This document shows, one piece after another, positions 44,292-53,602 of a stretch of DNA of 64,000 bases. A program made the position numbers and the translations under genes. The DNA is from Paraburkholderia nodosa. GTDB taxonomy: Bacteria > Pseudomonadota > Gammaproteobacteria > Burkholderiales > Burkholderiaceae. The notes under the pieces were generated by a model. It was not told where the DNA came from and made no database searches. It saw nothing but the letters and a program-made list of their open reading frames with translations. Every line of letters starts with the position of its first letter. The first letter of the stretch is position 1. The DNA is taken from assembly GCF_001718195.1 (NCBI RefSeq), contig NZ_MCNV01000001.1:186001-250000 (forward strand), written 5' to 3'.

Positions 44292-44500
44292 CGCACGCGT
44301 ATGCTTCGGCGCGGTCTGTAACGCGGCTCAATGCGTTCGACCGCGCTCGAATAGATACCTGACCCCAATGCGCGCTGAGTCGGCGGAAATCGTTGAGCCC
44401 GGTTTCCACTGGATATGCTCGTTACCGAACACACCCCCCATCCCCAGGGCAGATACCCTTGCGAGCACAAGCGATAAGAAAATCGCAAGGGGAACGAGTC

Positions 44501-45622
44501 ATGCAGGGTACCCAGCCGGGATCGAGATACGCCACGCTAGATGGCCTGCGCGGCGCTGCTGCGCTGCTTGTCGTCTTCGTACACTTTCCAATGCTGTGCC
44601 ACGTGCGTGCCATCGAGCACGGCTATCTGGCGGTCGATCTCTTTTTCATCATGAGCGGCTTTGTCATTGGGAGTGCTTACGACTGTAAACTCGCGTCGGG
44701 CGCCTTGAGTTGCCGTCAATACACTCAGCTGCGACTGGTTCGCCTGTACCCGCTTTACGGCGCCGGCCTCGTGCTCGGTCTCGTTGCCATGGGGCTGCGT
44801 CTGCCCGTATCGAACTGGAGCGAGATCGCTTCGGCGCTGCCGGCAAGCGTGCTGATGCTGCCGTCACACGTCGGCTTGCCTACGTTCTATCCCGGGCCGA
44901 CGGTCTGGAATTTTATTTACCCGCTCGACTTTCCGGCCTGGTCGCTGTTCTTCGAGTTGGTGGCGAGCCTTGCCTACGGTGTGTTCTTTCGCGATCTGAC
45001 GACGCGCACGCTCGTCGCCATCATGTGCGTATCCGGCCTCTGTCTCGTGTACCTGGCCTGCACGTCCTCCATCAGCGGCGGAGTGGCCTGGGACACCTTC
45101 GATTCGGGCTTCGCCCGCCTTGGCTACGCCTTTCCCGCTGGCTTGCTGCTCTATCGATTCGGCCGCCCCGTGCGCGAGCGCAGACATCCTGCGGCGCTCG
45201 CGGTCATCGTGCTGGCGATCGCACTGCTCTGCATCCCCTGGCCAGCAGCGCATCAAAACGCGATCGATCTGTTTCTCTCGCTGGGGGTCCTTCCTGGAAT
45301 CGTCTGGGTGGCGTCCCGCGTGGAGCCGCCGGCGCGCCTGCTGCCGCTTGTCGCCTTTTCCGGCCTCGTTTCCTACGGCATCTATGTTCTTCATGTGCCG
45401 CTCGGATTCATCGTTCAGGACCTCGTGTCGCGCATTCACACACTGAGCCATCCGTCTCGGGTCATCGCCGCCGTGCTCGTACCGGGCATCGTGCTGCTTG
45501 CGTGGGTCGCCAGTCGCTACTACGACGCGCCCGTGCGCCGGGCGCTGCTCACTCACCTGCGCGCCCGGCACGCGGCGCGCCCTGTCGCTACCGGCGCGGG
45601 AGAAGCGCGCGCGACTCGCTGA
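44501..45622 (+). CDS. Acyltransferase-3 family membrane protein
   Basis: A 373-residue integral membrane acyltransferase of the OafA/ExoZ/NodX group, which adds acyl groups to sugars of surface polysaccharides or peptidoglycan. It opens with YATLDGLRGAAALLVVFVHF, the family signature, with active-site H28, followed by GYLAVDLFFIMSGFVIG. About ten membrane helices are expected. A later segment WSLFFELVASLAYG carries the conserved Glu. AGGGGA precedes the ATG at 44501; a longer frame to 44393 lacks an RBS. No polysaccharide genes are adjacent, so the acceptor is unknown. It converges on the penicillin-binding protein gene with 21 bases between stops. Confidence 0.88.
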   Translation: MQGTQPGSRYATLDGLRGAAALLVVFVHFPMLCHVRAIEHGYLAVDLFFIMSGFVIGSAYDCKLASGALSCRQYTQLRLVRLYPLYGAGLVLGLVAMGLRLPVSNWSEIASALPASVLMLPSHVGLPTFYPGPTVWNFIYPLDFPAWSLFFELVASLAYGVFFRDLTTRTLVAIMCVSGLCLVYLACTSSISGGVAWDTFDSGFARLGYAFPAGLLLYRFGRPVRERRHPAALAVIVLAIALLCIPWPAAHQNAIDLFLSLGVLPGIVWVASRVEPPARLLPLVAFSGLVSYGIYVLHVPLGFIVQDLVSRIHTLSHPSRVIAAVLVPGIVLLAWVASRYYDAPVRRALLTHLRARHAARPVATGAGEARATR

Positions 45623-45643
45623 GCCGGCCGCGCGACGCCCCGC

Positions 45644-48178
45644 TCATTGCCCCTGCTGCGGCTGGGCCACGGGCGGCGTGTAGCTCGCGCTCGCGCCCGG
45701 CGTGTCAGGGTCCGCCTCGTCGGGCGTCGGGGTCGGTGCGAGCGCCGGCGCCTGCGCCGGATACGAAGGCTGCGGGGCCTGCGCCGCCGGCGCGCTCGAC
45801 GGCCCGATGATCGGTGGCAGGCCCATGATGGCGCGCGCGGCGGATTCGGCGGCCGCCGCCGAAGCAGCAGACGGCGCCGATGCCTCCGCTGGCACCGATG
45901 CGCCCGCCTCGGAAGCCGCAGCCGGCACGGATGCAGGTGCCGGCGCGCTCACGCGCGGCGGCGGCGCATGCCGCACCGGCGGGGCGGGAGGCGGCGCTTC
46001 GTGCTTGCCGAACAGTTTGTCCATCCACGCCCGCAGGTTCTCGCGGAAGGTTTCGAACGCGCCCGGCGTCACCTCGGTGTTGAAGCGCGCACGCGGATCG
46101 ACGAGGCGCGAGCGCAGCGCACGCTGAAAGAAGTCGCCGACGATCGGCAGTGCGCTGCGTGCGCCCTGCCCCCAGTAGTCGTCAAGCGTCACGCGGCCGT
46201 CGTCGAAGCCCACCCACGCGCCCGCCACGAGTTGCGGGTCCATCAGGATGAACCAGCCGTCCGTGTTGCCCTGGGTCGTGCCGGTCTTGCCTGCCACGTC
46301 GCCGCGTATGCCGAAGCGCGTGCGGATGGCCGAGCCCGTGCCGCGGTTCACGACGTCGCGCATCGTGTCGAGCAGCGTGCGGTCCGCCTCTGCCGAAAGC
46401 GCCCGCTCGGGCGAAGCGCTCTCGAACTGCGCGAGCACGTTGCCCTTGTGGTCCTCGATACTCGTGACCATGCGCGGTTCGAGGTACTCGCCGTCGTTGG
46501 CGATGGTGCTGTACGCGGAGACCATCTCCTTCAACGTGACCGGGCTCGTGCCGAGCGCGAGCGACGGCACCGGGGCGAGCTGGCTGTCGCGCACGCCCAT
46601 CGCGCGCGCGAGCCGCGCGACCTTGTCCGGGCCCACCGTCTGCATGAGCTGCGCGGTGATGCGGTTGCGCGAGAACGCGATCGCGTCGCGCAGCGTCATC
46701 GGACGATTGCTCGGCGGCACGTCGTCGGTCGGCTTCCAGATTTCGCCTCCCGCCAGCGGGATTTCCACCGGCTGATCGATGAACGTGTCGCTCGGCTTTG
46801 CGCCCGCCGCGTAGGCCGCGCCGTATACGAACGGCTTGAACGTCGAGCCCGGCTGACGGCGTGCCTGCTGCACGTGGTCGAACGGTTCGTCGGTAAAGTC
46901 GCGGCTGCCCACCCACGCCTTGATCTGCCCGTTGCGCGGGTCGATGGCGAGGAAGCCCGCCTCCACCGCGGTCTTGCTCTTGCAGAGGTTGCGCATGAAG
47001 GTGCGGTCGCCAGCGAGCCGCTTGAGCGCGTCGGCGTCGTTCGCACCGGCGTCGCGTGCGCTCTTGTAGTCCTGCGTTTCGCGCATGAAGGTCGCGAACA
47101 GGTCGTTGCCGGCCACGCAGCCGTTGCGTCCGCTCCATGCGCCGTTGGCGATGCCCTGGAGCTGGTTCGTGTGCTGGCGCAGCGCGGCGGTGGCCATTTG
47201 CTGGAGGCGCGAATCGATCGTGGTGCGCACCACGAGGCCATCCGAATAGATGTTGTAGTCGTTGCGGTCGGCCCACGAAATCAGCCACTTGCGCAGTTGC
47301 AGCGCAAAGTGCGGCGCGGGGCCGGGCGGCTCGGTCTGACGCTCGAAGTCGAGGCGCAGCGGCTTCTTCGAAAGCGTGGCGTACTGCGCCTCGCTGAGCT
47401 TGCCGTACTTCACCATCTGGCCGAGCACGGTGTTGCGCCGCGCGAGCGCGCGCTCGGGGTTGATCACCGGGTTGTAGTAGGCGTTGCCCTTGAGCATGCC
47501 GGTGAGCGTCGCGGCTTGCAGGATGTCGAGCTGATCCGCCGAAACGCCGAAGTAGGTGCGCGCCGCCATCTCGATGCCATAGGCGTTGTAGAGGAACGGC
47601 ACCGTGTTCAGATACGTCTCGAGAATCTGCTGCTTGCTGTACACCGCCTCGATCTTGAACGCCGTGATCGCTTCCTTGATCTTGCGCGTGAGCGTGGGCG
47701 CGCGGCCGATTTCATCGGGATAGAGATTGCGCGCGAGCTGCTGCGTAATGGTCGAGCCGCCCTGGCGCTCGCCCGAGAACGTGTGCAGCGCCGCGCCCGC
47801 CGTGCGCTTGAAGTCGATGCCGTGGTGCTCGTAGAAGCGGTGATCCTCGGTGGAAATCAGCGCATCGACCATGTGCGGCGAGATCTGTGCGAGCGGCACC
47901 CATTCGCGATTCGAGGGCTTGAACTCGGCGAGCACCTTGCCGTCGGCGGACAGAATCTGGGCCGGTTCGTCCACCCGCGCCTTGCGGATGTCGCCAATGC
48001 CCGGCGTGAACGGAATCAGCACGAGCACGTAGAGCACGACGAGCGCCGGCAACGCGCCAATCGTCATGAGCACACCGCGCCGCGTGGGATGCCGCACATG
48101 GTGGAGCGCACGCGCGAATGCGGGACGGACAAACCCGCCCAGCCGCGCGGCGGCAGGCCTCAGGCGGGACAACGACAT
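45644..48178 (-). CDS. Class A penicillin-binding protein (PBP1A-like)
   Basis: An 844-residue bifunctional peptidoglycan synthase. A short cytoplasmic tail and TM helix (about 38-58) precede the GT51 glycosyltransferase (95-270) with catalytic E111 in STEDHRFYEHHGID, GGSTITQQLARNL and RKIKEAITAFKIE. The transpeptidase has S445 in GSTFKPF, the SxN-like FSRNRIT, and K631 in GKTGTTQG. A Cys-containing insert lies between the two catalytic parts. The last 120 residues are Ala/Pro-rich and probably disordered, longer than in most PBP1A proteins. The start is uncertain because no SD precedes the ATG at 48178; a GTG at 48217 is an alternative. It diverges from the porin gene. Confidence 0.92.
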   Translation of the reverse strand: MSLSRLRPAAARLGGFVRPAFARALHHVRHPTRRGVLMTIGALPALVVLYVLVLIPFTPGIGDIRKARVDEPAQILSADGKVLAEFKPSNREWVPLAQISPHMVDALISTEDHRFYEHHGIDFKRTAGAALHTFSGERQGGSTITQQLARNLYPDEIGRAPTLTRKIKEAITAFKIEAVYSKQQILETYLNTVPFLYNAYGIEMAARTYFGVSADQLDILQAATLTGMLKGNAYYNPVINPERALARRNTVLGQMVKYGKLSEAQYATLSKKPLRLDFERQTEPPGPAPHFALQLRKWLISWADRNDYNIYSDGLVVRTTIDSRLQQMATAALRQHTNQLQGIANGAWSGRNGCVAGNDLFATFMRETQDYKSARDAGANDADALKRLAGDRTFMRNLCKSKTAVEAGFLAIDPRNGQIKAWVGSRDFTDEPFDHVQQARRQPGSTFKPFVYGAAYAAGAKPSDTFIDQPVEIPLAGGEIWKPTDDVPPSNRPMTLRDAIAFSRNRITAQLMQTVGPDKVARLARAMGVRDSQLAPVPSLALGTSPVTLKEMVSAYSTIANDGEYLEPRMVTSIEDHKGNVLAQFESASPERALSAEADRTLLDTMRDVVNRGTGSAIRTRFGIRGDVAGKTGTTQGNTDGWFILMDPQLVAGAWVGFDDGRVTLDDYWGQGARSALPIVGDFFQRALRSRLVDPRARFNTEVTPGAFETFRENLRAWMDKLFGKHEAPPPAPPVRHAPPPRVSAPAPASVPAAASEAGASVPAEASAPSAASAAAAESAARAIMGLPPIIGPSSAPAAQAPQPSYPAQAPALAPTPTPDEADPDTPGASASYTPPVAQPQQGQ

Positions 48179-48484
48179 CGCGATTCGATCGCGGATCAAC
48201 GGTACGTAACGCTTCACGCGGCAGGTAGGGTCGGCTGGCAAAGCGTGAATCGTACCAAACTCGCAAGGCCGCTCCTGCTTCGGGCCGGGCGCAAGCCAAG
48301 GATCGCCCAAGTCGATGCCCGAGTCGATTTATGACAGAGAGATGAAATCATCCTTCCAGATCGAGGAAGAATCCTCTCCAGTCACAGCCGGTTTTTCCGG
48401 CGCCTTTCCCTCCCTACACTCCTGTCGCTGTTGCAAACCCGCTTTTGCATACGCCGCGAAACAACAACGCTACAGGAACCTCGA
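48179..48484. other. Divergent intergenic region between PBP and porin genes
   Basis: About 306 bases between two outward-reading genes. Both promoters must lie here, but I see no promoter or operator that I can place with confidence. An AGGAA SD sits 8 bases before the porin start. Confidence 0.5.
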
Positions 48485-49657
48485 ATGAAGAACACCCTCT
48501 CGCTCACCACCGCTGCCGCCGTGATCGGCGCCCTCGGCACGCTCGCCGCGCCCGCCGTCCACGCGCAAAGCTCGGTCACGCTCTACGGCCTGATCGACGC
48601 CGGCATCATGTACACGAACAACGTCGCGAGCGGCAAGTCGGGCGGCGCGCTCTGGCAGGCAACGAGCGGCAACGTGAACGGCAGCCGCTTCGGCGTGCGC
48701 GGCAGCGAGGACCTGGGCGGCGGCCTGCATGCGGTCTTCGTGCTCGAAAACGGCTTCAACGTGCAGAACGGCAAGCTCGGCCAGGACGGCCGCATGTTCG
48801 GCCGTCAGGCCTACGTGGGCCTCGCGAGCGACCAGTTCGGCTCGCTCACGCTCGGCCGCCAGTACGACTCGCTCGTCGACTTCGTCGCGCCGCTCTCGGC
48901 CACGGCGGGCACCTTCGGCGATACGGGCTTCGCGCATCCGTTCGACAACGACAACCTGAACCACTCGCTGCGCATGAGCAACGCCGTCAAGTTCACGAGC
49001 AACACGTATAGCGGCCTGAAATTCGGCGCGTTGTACGCGTTCTCGAACCAGACCGACTTTGCCGTGAACCGCGCCTACAGCTTCGGCGCCAGCTACACCA
49101 ACGGGCCGCTCGCCATCGCGGCCGGTTATCTGCAGCTGAACGGCACCCAGGGCGCAACGGCAAGCAGCCCGGGCGCGGTGGATCTCGCGGAATCGACGGC
49201 CAACGGCAAGGGCGGCTTCGCGCTCGGCGCCGACCGCCTGCGTTCGTTCGGCGGCGGTATCAACTACACGTTCGGGCCGGCGACGGCGGGCTTCGTCTTC
49301 ACGCGCAGCGAGTATGCGGGCACCAGCTCGTTCGGCTCGCAGGGCGGCGACATGAGCTTCAACAACTACGAAGTGAACGGGAAGTATCAGTTGAACCCCG
49401 CGTGGAGTCTCGGTCTCGCCTACACCTTCACGGACGGCCACGTGAGCAACACGACGACCTACGGCGCCGATCCGAAATGGAACCAGGTGGACGCACAGGT
49501 CGTGTACCGCCTCTCGAAGCGCACCGACCTCTACGGCGAGGCCATGTACCAGCACGCCTCGGGACACAACTATGTGGCGTTCATCAACACGGCGGGCGGC
49601 GCGTCGACGACGGCCAATCAAGTGGTGGGCACGGTGGGGTTGCGCGCCCGCTTCTGA
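48485..49657 (+). CDS. General porin (OmpC-like, Burkholderia type)
   Basis: A 390-residue outer-membrane trimeric porin. The signal peptide ends near AVHA-QSS (about residue 24). The mature protein starts SSVTLYGLIDAGIMYTNN, the standard opening of betaproteobacterial porins, followed by NGSRFGVRGSEDLGGGLHA and FGRQAYVGLASDQFGSLTLG. The C-terminus VGLRARF ends in Phe, the assembly signal. Sixteen strands are expected. Regulation is not visible; such porins often respond to osmolarity or aromatic compounds. Confidence 0.95.
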   Translation: MKNTLSLTTAAAVIGALGTLAAPAVHAQSSVTLYGLIDAGIMYTNNVASGKSGGALWQATSGNVNGSRFGVRGSEDLGGGLHAVFVLENGFNVQNGKLGQDGRMFGRQAYVGLASDQFGSLTLGRQYDSLVDFVAPLSATAGTFGDTGFAHPFDNDNLNHSLRMSNAVKFTSNTYSGLKFGALYAFSNQTDFAVNRAYSFGASYTNGPLAIAAGYLQLNGTQGATASSPGAVDLAESTANGKGGFALGADRLRSFGGGINYTFGPATAGFVFTRSEYAGTSSFGSQGGDMSFNNYEVNGKYQLNPAWSLGLAYTFTDGHVSNTTTYGADPKWNQVDAQVVYRLSKRTDLYGEAMYQHASGHNYVAFINTAGGASTTANQVVGTVGLRARF

Positions 49658-49669
49658 TCGCGCTTCTCG

Positions 49670-49966
49670 TCACAACACGAGCGAAAGCGCGATCGACACC
49701 CACACGGCAGCCGCGCCGCAGAGAAAGGCGCGGCGCGCCATCAGAAAGCGCGACTCGTCGTTGGGCTTCGCGGGCGAGGTGGCGAGCCAGGGCACGCTGC
49801 CGAGGCACGCGAAGCCCGCGAGCGCGATGCCGACGACCACCCGGTCGCCGATGCGCCAGGCCGACGGCTCGTGCAGCCCCCAGTAGCCCAGTGCGATCAA
49901 GCCGATCGAAAACATCGTCGAGGCGGCAGAACTGAGCGCCACCACCGATCCCGTCGGAGATTGCAT
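49670..49966 (-). CDS. Small three-helix membrane protein of unknown function
   Basis: A 98-residue protein with predicted membrane helices at about 8-30, 42-62 and 78-97, joined by short loops with basic residues. GGGAGG lies six bases before the ATG, a strong RBS that supports it as real. I do not recognise a family. It converges on the porin gene with 12 bases between stops, and it precedes no other leftward gene, so it appears monocistronic. Confidence 0.65.
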   Translation of the reverse strand: MQSPTGSVVALSSAASTMFSIGLIALGYWGLHEPSAWRIGDRVVVGIALAGFACLGSVPWLATSPAKPNDESRFLMARRAFLCGAAAVWVSIALSLVL

Positions 49967-50071
49967 GGATTGCCTCCCTGCGCGCTTCGCGCTGTCGGGC
50001 CATTATCGGCGGGCGGGCAGCACGCGGCAACGCCGCGCCCCGTTCATCCGGAAGCGCACGCCCGCAGCGGC

Positions 50072-50686
50072 TTACGCGCTCGGCCGCACCATCTGGAACA
50101 TCTCGCCGATCTGCGCATAGTCGGCGCGATAGCCCGCGCGCATCACGGGCTGGGCCGCTTGCGTATCGAACAGGCCGTCCTTCAGGAATTCCTCGCGAAT
50201 GTGCACACCCACCACCTGCCCCAGCGCGAGCCAGTTGTCCATGGGCGCGCCGTCCAGCGTGTTGAGCCGCACGACCTTCAGCAGCTTGCATTCGAGCGCG
50301 GCAGGCGACTCGGCCACATGCGGCACCGCCACGCTGCGGCCCGGCGCGGCCGTGAGGCCCGCGAGCGCGAATTCGTCGACGTCGGCGGCGACCGGCGCGG
50401 AGGTGCGGTTCATCTGCGGCGCCAGCGCCTTCGACGTGAGATTCCAGACGAACTCACCGGTCTCTTCGATGTTGCTGATGCTGTCCTTGCGGCCTTCGCT
50501 GCAGAACCCGATGATCGGCGGAAACGTGGCGAACGCGCCGAAGAAGCTGTAGGGCGCGAGATTGAGCGCGCCGCTTTTTGCGCGGCTGGAAATCCAGCCG
50601 ATCACGCGCGGCGCGACGATCGCCTTGAATGGATCGTGCGGCAGGCCATGGCCCTGGGCGGGGTCGTAGAAGTAGGTATTGGACAT
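50072..50686 (-). CDS. Flavin reductase-like FMN-binding protein
   Basis: A 204-residue protein of the flavin reductase-like split-barrel family. It has HDPFKAIVAPRVIGWISSRA at the N-terminus and NLAPYSFFGAFATFPPIIGF, the FMN-binding strand-loop typical of the group, followed by DSISNIEETGEFVWNL. These proteins bind FMN and reduce flavins or act as small oxygenase partners. No oxygenase gene is adjacent. The ATG at 50686 is preferred to a frame reaching 50773 because MSNTYFYDPAQGHGLPHDP is the usual start. It lies downstream of a terminator that separates it from the 51-residue gene. Confidence 0.87.
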   Translation of the reverse strand: MSNTYFYDPAQGHGLPHDPFKAIVAPRVIGWISSRAKSGALNLAPYSFFGAFATFPPIIGFCSEGRKDSISNIEETGEFVWNLTSKALAPQMNRTSAPVAADVDEFALAGLTAAPGRSVAVPHVAESPAALECKLLKVVRLNTLDGAPMDNWLALGQVVGVHIREEFLKDGLFDTQAAQPVMRAGYRADYAQIGEMFQMVRPSA

Positions 50687-50778
50687 GATGAGGCTTGGCG
50701 ATTTCGAAGCGGCACCACTATGACACGAGCCGCGCGCGGCTGCCGACAAGCCAGTGGCTTGCAGCCGCCCCAAAACGC

Positions 50779-50814
50779 AGCAAGGCCGGCTCTCTTGCGA
50801 GAGCCGGCCTTGCT
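50779..50814 (-). terminator. Strong hairpin terminator of the 51-residue gene
   Basis: Two exact 16-base arms (50779-50794 and 50799-50814) form a long stem with a TTGC loop. On the minus strand the stem is followed by GCGTTTTGG. It should stop transcripts of the small gene at 50884-51039. Confidence 0.8.
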
Positions 50815-50883
50815 GAAGACCTGGCGGTCTGACCGGAGAAACGCGTTGGACGGCGCGCGCCGCCCGAAGCGTTTCAGCTTCGA

Positions 50884-51039
50884 TCAGTCACGCGGCATGC
50901 CAAACGGCATGTAGTGCGAACGGCGAACGCGCTCGGCTTCGCGGTGGCGCGCTTCGTACGAGTATTCCGAATCCATCGGCAGATACGGCGACGCGAAGAG
51001 GTCGCTTACCTTTTGGAACAGGGCAAAGATGAAGCTCAT
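50884..51039 (-). CDS. 51-residue protein with conserved-looking amphipathic layout
   Basis: A 51-residue protein. It begins MSFIFALFQKVSDLFASPYL, an amphipathic hydrophobic start, continues with an acidic and basic helix (EYSYEARHREAERVRRSHY) and ends in MPFGMPRD. GGGAG lies five bases before the ATG. Upstream are a perfect TATAAT box and two AGGGTTTTCCCT dyads, and downstream is a strong terminator. These independent signals support a real gene. The general layout recalls the small DUF3563/DUF1127-type proteins of Burkholderia, but I cannot assign a family. The function is unknown. Confidence 0.65.
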   Translation of the reverse strand: MSFIFALFQKVSDLFASPYLPMDSEYSYEARHREAERVRRSHYMPFGMPRD

Positions 51040-51065
51040 GGCGACTCCCAGTTAGGCTGCGGTTC

Positions 51066-51107
51066 AGGGTTTTCCCTAAGACAGAACGAATTATAGGGTT
51101 TTCCCTA
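51066..51107 (-). promoter_or_regulatory. TATAAT promoter flanked by two AGGGTTTTCCCTA dyads
   Basis: The 13-base block AGGGTTTTCCCTA occurs at 51066-51078 and again at 51095-51107, 29 bases apart; each is a small inverted repeat (AGGG-N4-CCCT). On the minus strand a perfect -10 box TATAAT (51090-51095) touches the upstream copy, so one dyad occupies the promoter spacer and the other the leader of the 51-residue gene. The -35 position is poor. Confidence 0.6.
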
Positions 51108-51239
51108 GGGCAACGCTAGTGCAGCGCAGCAAAAAAACTGCGACGCGCCGTCGCACGGGGTCGAGCGCAATCGATGCGTTGCAGCAATACAACGCATCGA
51201 GATTTCAGGTACAGGGGCAGGATCGCGGGGCGAAGCCGG

Positions 51240-52160
51240 TCAGCGCGTGGCTTTCTGGGCGCTTTTCGCGTGAGGCGTACGTGTGGAATGGGCCGCTGCG
51301 CGGTGCGCGGGCGCGGGCGAGGCCTTGGCGGACACCGCTCTGGACGACACACGTGCGGGCGGCGGCGCCGGGGTTTCCGCGGCGGTGGCCGCAGCAGCCG
51401 CGGCGGCGGCGGTTTGCGCGGCCATGCGCTGCGACAGGTCGTCGAGCGTGGACTGCTGCTTCAGGATGAATTGCTCGAGGCGCGCCTCGTCGGCGCGGGA
51501 TTCGTTTGCGAGGCTGTCGAGCCGCACCGACTGAGCGATCCCGAACCCGACCGATGCGAGCACCGCCACCGACGCGGCGGTAAGCACCCACTTTTGTTGC
51601 CGCGACGAGGCGACCGCCATACGGCGCTGCTCGGCGAGCGCGCCCTGGAGCGCGTCGAGGCGCTGCGTCAGCGCGTCCGGCTCGGGGGCCGCGTGAGCCG
51701 CTTCGGACGCGAACCCAATGGGCTCCACACGCTCGGCAGGGCCGGCGGCAGACGACGGCTCGGCGACAAAGGCTGCGGGAGCCGGTTCCTGCACCACTCC
51801 AATGCCCGGCTCCACCGCTTCGGCCACGGCAGGAGCAGCAACTCGTTTCGCCCGCGGCGCGCGGCGCGCAGTCGTTGCAGCCGCAACAGGGCTCGTCGCG
51901 CCAGCTTCGTCGACGGGCATTGTCACCGCTTGAGCCGACTCCGGGCTTTCGAAGCCGCTCAGCGTGCCCTGACGCACGGCGGCATCCGCTTCGGCAACGG
52001 CCGCGAGCCCGTCGACGGCAAGCGCGTGCGGAGCATCGGATTCGACAGCAAGCGGGGATTCAGTCACGTCGGACGGCGCGGACGTCGCGTGGGGCTGCCA
52101 CGGCGCGTTGCGTTCGGGATGCGAAGAGCTCAAGGATGCGGTATCTGCGTAATCAGCCAT
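51240..52160 (-). CDS. Single-pass membrane protein with long disordered tails
   Basis: A 306-residue protein of unknown function. Residues 1-160 are Ala-, Pro-, Glu- and Ser-rich and look disordered and cytoplasmic. A helical segment (162-185, LTQRLDALQGALAEQRRM) leads to one membrane helix at 191-212 (WVLTAASVAVLASVGFGIA). It is followed by a coiled-coil-like helix (213-250) and a basic, Ala/Pro-rich tail ending in KSAQKATR. No catalytic motif is visible. No SD precedes the ATG, so the start is uncertain. The 283 bases upstream to the AGE gene hold no other gene I can support. Confidence 0.6.
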   Translation of the reverse strand: MADYADTASLSSSHPERNAPWQPHATSAPSDVTESPLAVESDAPHALAVDGLAAVAEADAAVRQGTLSGFESPESAQAVTMPVDEAGATSPVAAATTARRAPRAKRVAAPAVAEAVEPGIGVVQEPAPAAFVAEPSSAAGPAERVEPIGFASEAAHAAPEPDALTQRLDALQGALAEQRRMAVASSRQQKWVLTAASVAVLASVGFGIAQSVRLDSLANESRADEARLEQFILKQQSTLDDLSQRMAAQTAAAAAAAATAAETPAPPPARVSSRAVSAKASPAPAHRAAAHSTRTPHAKSAQKATR

Positions 52161-52443
52161 GTGTCAGCGATGCGGTTCGCGTCGCGCGCCGGCCGGTCAC
52201 GGCCGCTTGGCGACGTCCTCGTGTTCTGGTTCGAACGCGCATTGTCGCATGCCGGAACGCACGGCCAAGGGCTCTTCCCCGACTTACCCAGCCGGCATCG
52301 ACCGACACCCCGCGCAGGTCAGCCAGGTGCGCAGTCGTGGGCGAGCGTGCTGCGCCGCCTGGAATGTCCCGCGCAGTTTGCGAATGCGTACAATCGCCGG
52401 CATTGCTCTTTCGATGCGACGCGCTTCGCCGCAACTTTTCGCC

Positions 52444-53529
52444 ATGAACACACCTACGAGCGCAGCCAGCCTGCGCGAGCATTTCGACCGCGTCGTCCTG
52501 CCGATGTGGCGCGGCCCCGGCTTCAATGCCGAACTGCGCCTGCCCTACGAGGCGCTCGATGCGGCCGGCGCGACCCCGCTGCCCGTCACGCGCTACCGCG
52601 CGATGGCGTGTGCCCGCCAGCTCTTCGTTTTCTCCCAGGCCGGCGACGCCGCGCACGCGCAAACGCTCTTCGAAACGCTGCGCCACACATATCGGGACCC
52701 GCAGCACGGCGGATGGTTCTATAGCGTCGACGCAGCCGGCGCGCCGCTCGACACCACCAAGGACCTCTACACGCACGCCTTCGTGGTGTTCGCCACTGCG
52801 GCCTACGGCCAGCGCTTCGGCGCGACCGAGGCGCTCGACGTCGCGCGCGAAACGTCCTCGCTGATCGTCGACCGCTTCGCGGCCCGCGACGGCCTGCTCA
52901 ACGCGGCGCTCGACGCGTCCTTCGCGAGCGTTACCGGCGGCCCGCTGCAGAATCCGCTCATGCACCTCACCGAGGCCTGGCTCGCGGCGAGCGAGGCGAC
53001 CGGCGACAGCGCGTTCGACACGGCGATCACGCGGCTCGTCGAGGCCCTCGCGCGCGGCTTCCTGCACGCGCCGACGGGCTGCATCGCCGAATTGCCGGTC
53101 GGCGCGGCAGACAACCGCCTCGAGCCCGGTCATCAGTTCGAATGGTTCTGGCTGGCTTCGCGTGCGGGCGCCCGGTTGGGCGCGTCGGGACTGGACGAAG
53201 CGCTCGCGCGCGCCTTCGTCTTTGCACAGAAGCACGGCGTCGACCCGGAAACGGGCGCCGTGGCGGCCGCGCTCGACGAGCAGGGCCGGGTGATCGATGC
53301 TACGCAGCGTATCTGGGCGCAAACGGAATACTTGCGCGCGCTCGCCACGCACGGCGACGCCGCGATGCGCGCCGCGCTCGCGCCGCAGATCGGCCGCTTC
53401 GCGCCGCGCTTTCTCACGCCGCAGGGCTGGGTGGAATGCCGTAGCGCAAACGGCGACGTGGCGCGCGCGGACATGCCGTCCACGACGCCGTATCACCTCT
53501 TGACGGCCTATCAGGGCATGGGCGTTTGA
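52444..53529 (+). CDS. AGE-family sugar epimerase/isomerase
   Basis: A 361-residue (alpha/alpha)6-barrel protein of the N-acylglucosamine 2-epimerase family, which includes mannose isomerase YihS and cellobiose epimerase. Family segments are YRAMACARQLFVFSQAGD, GGWFYSVDAAGAPLDTTKDL with the conserved TKDLYTHAF catalytic His region, NPLMHLTEAWLAASEATGD, and LEPGHQFEWFWLASRAGA with the second catalytic His. The C-terminal IWAQTEYLRALATHGD completes the pattern. The substrate is probably a hexose; no sugar operon is adjacent. The ATG at 52444 is the likely start; the frame is open further upstream without similarity. Confidence 0.88.
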   Translation: MNTPTSAASLREHFDRVVLPMWRGPGFNAELRLPYEALDAAGATPLPVTRYRAMACARQLFVFSQAGDAAHAQTLFETLRHTYRDPQHGGWFYSVDAAGAPLDTTKDLYTHAFVVFATAAYGQRFGATEALDVARETSSLIVDRFAARDGLLNAALDASFASVTGGPLQNPLMHLTEAWLAASEATGDSAFDTAITRLVEALARGFLHAPTGCIAELPVGAADNRLEPGHQFEWFWLASRAGARLGASGLDEALARAFVFAQKHGVDPETGAVAAALDEQGRVIDATQRIWAQTEYLRALATHGDAAMRAALAPQIGRFAPRFLTPQGWVECRSANGDVARADMPSTTPYHLLTAYQGMGV

Positions 53530-53602
53530 GGCACAACCATGCGAAACGCCGAGGCAGACGGGCGCAAGCCCGCCGCCAAGGCGCCCAGACCGCTCGAGTC
53601 GC

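Noticed and set aside
45647..48334. An 895-codon open frame antisense to the penicillin-binding protein gene
   Set aside because: The opposite strand encodes an intact class A PBP with all catalytic motifs; the antisense frame is a composition effect.
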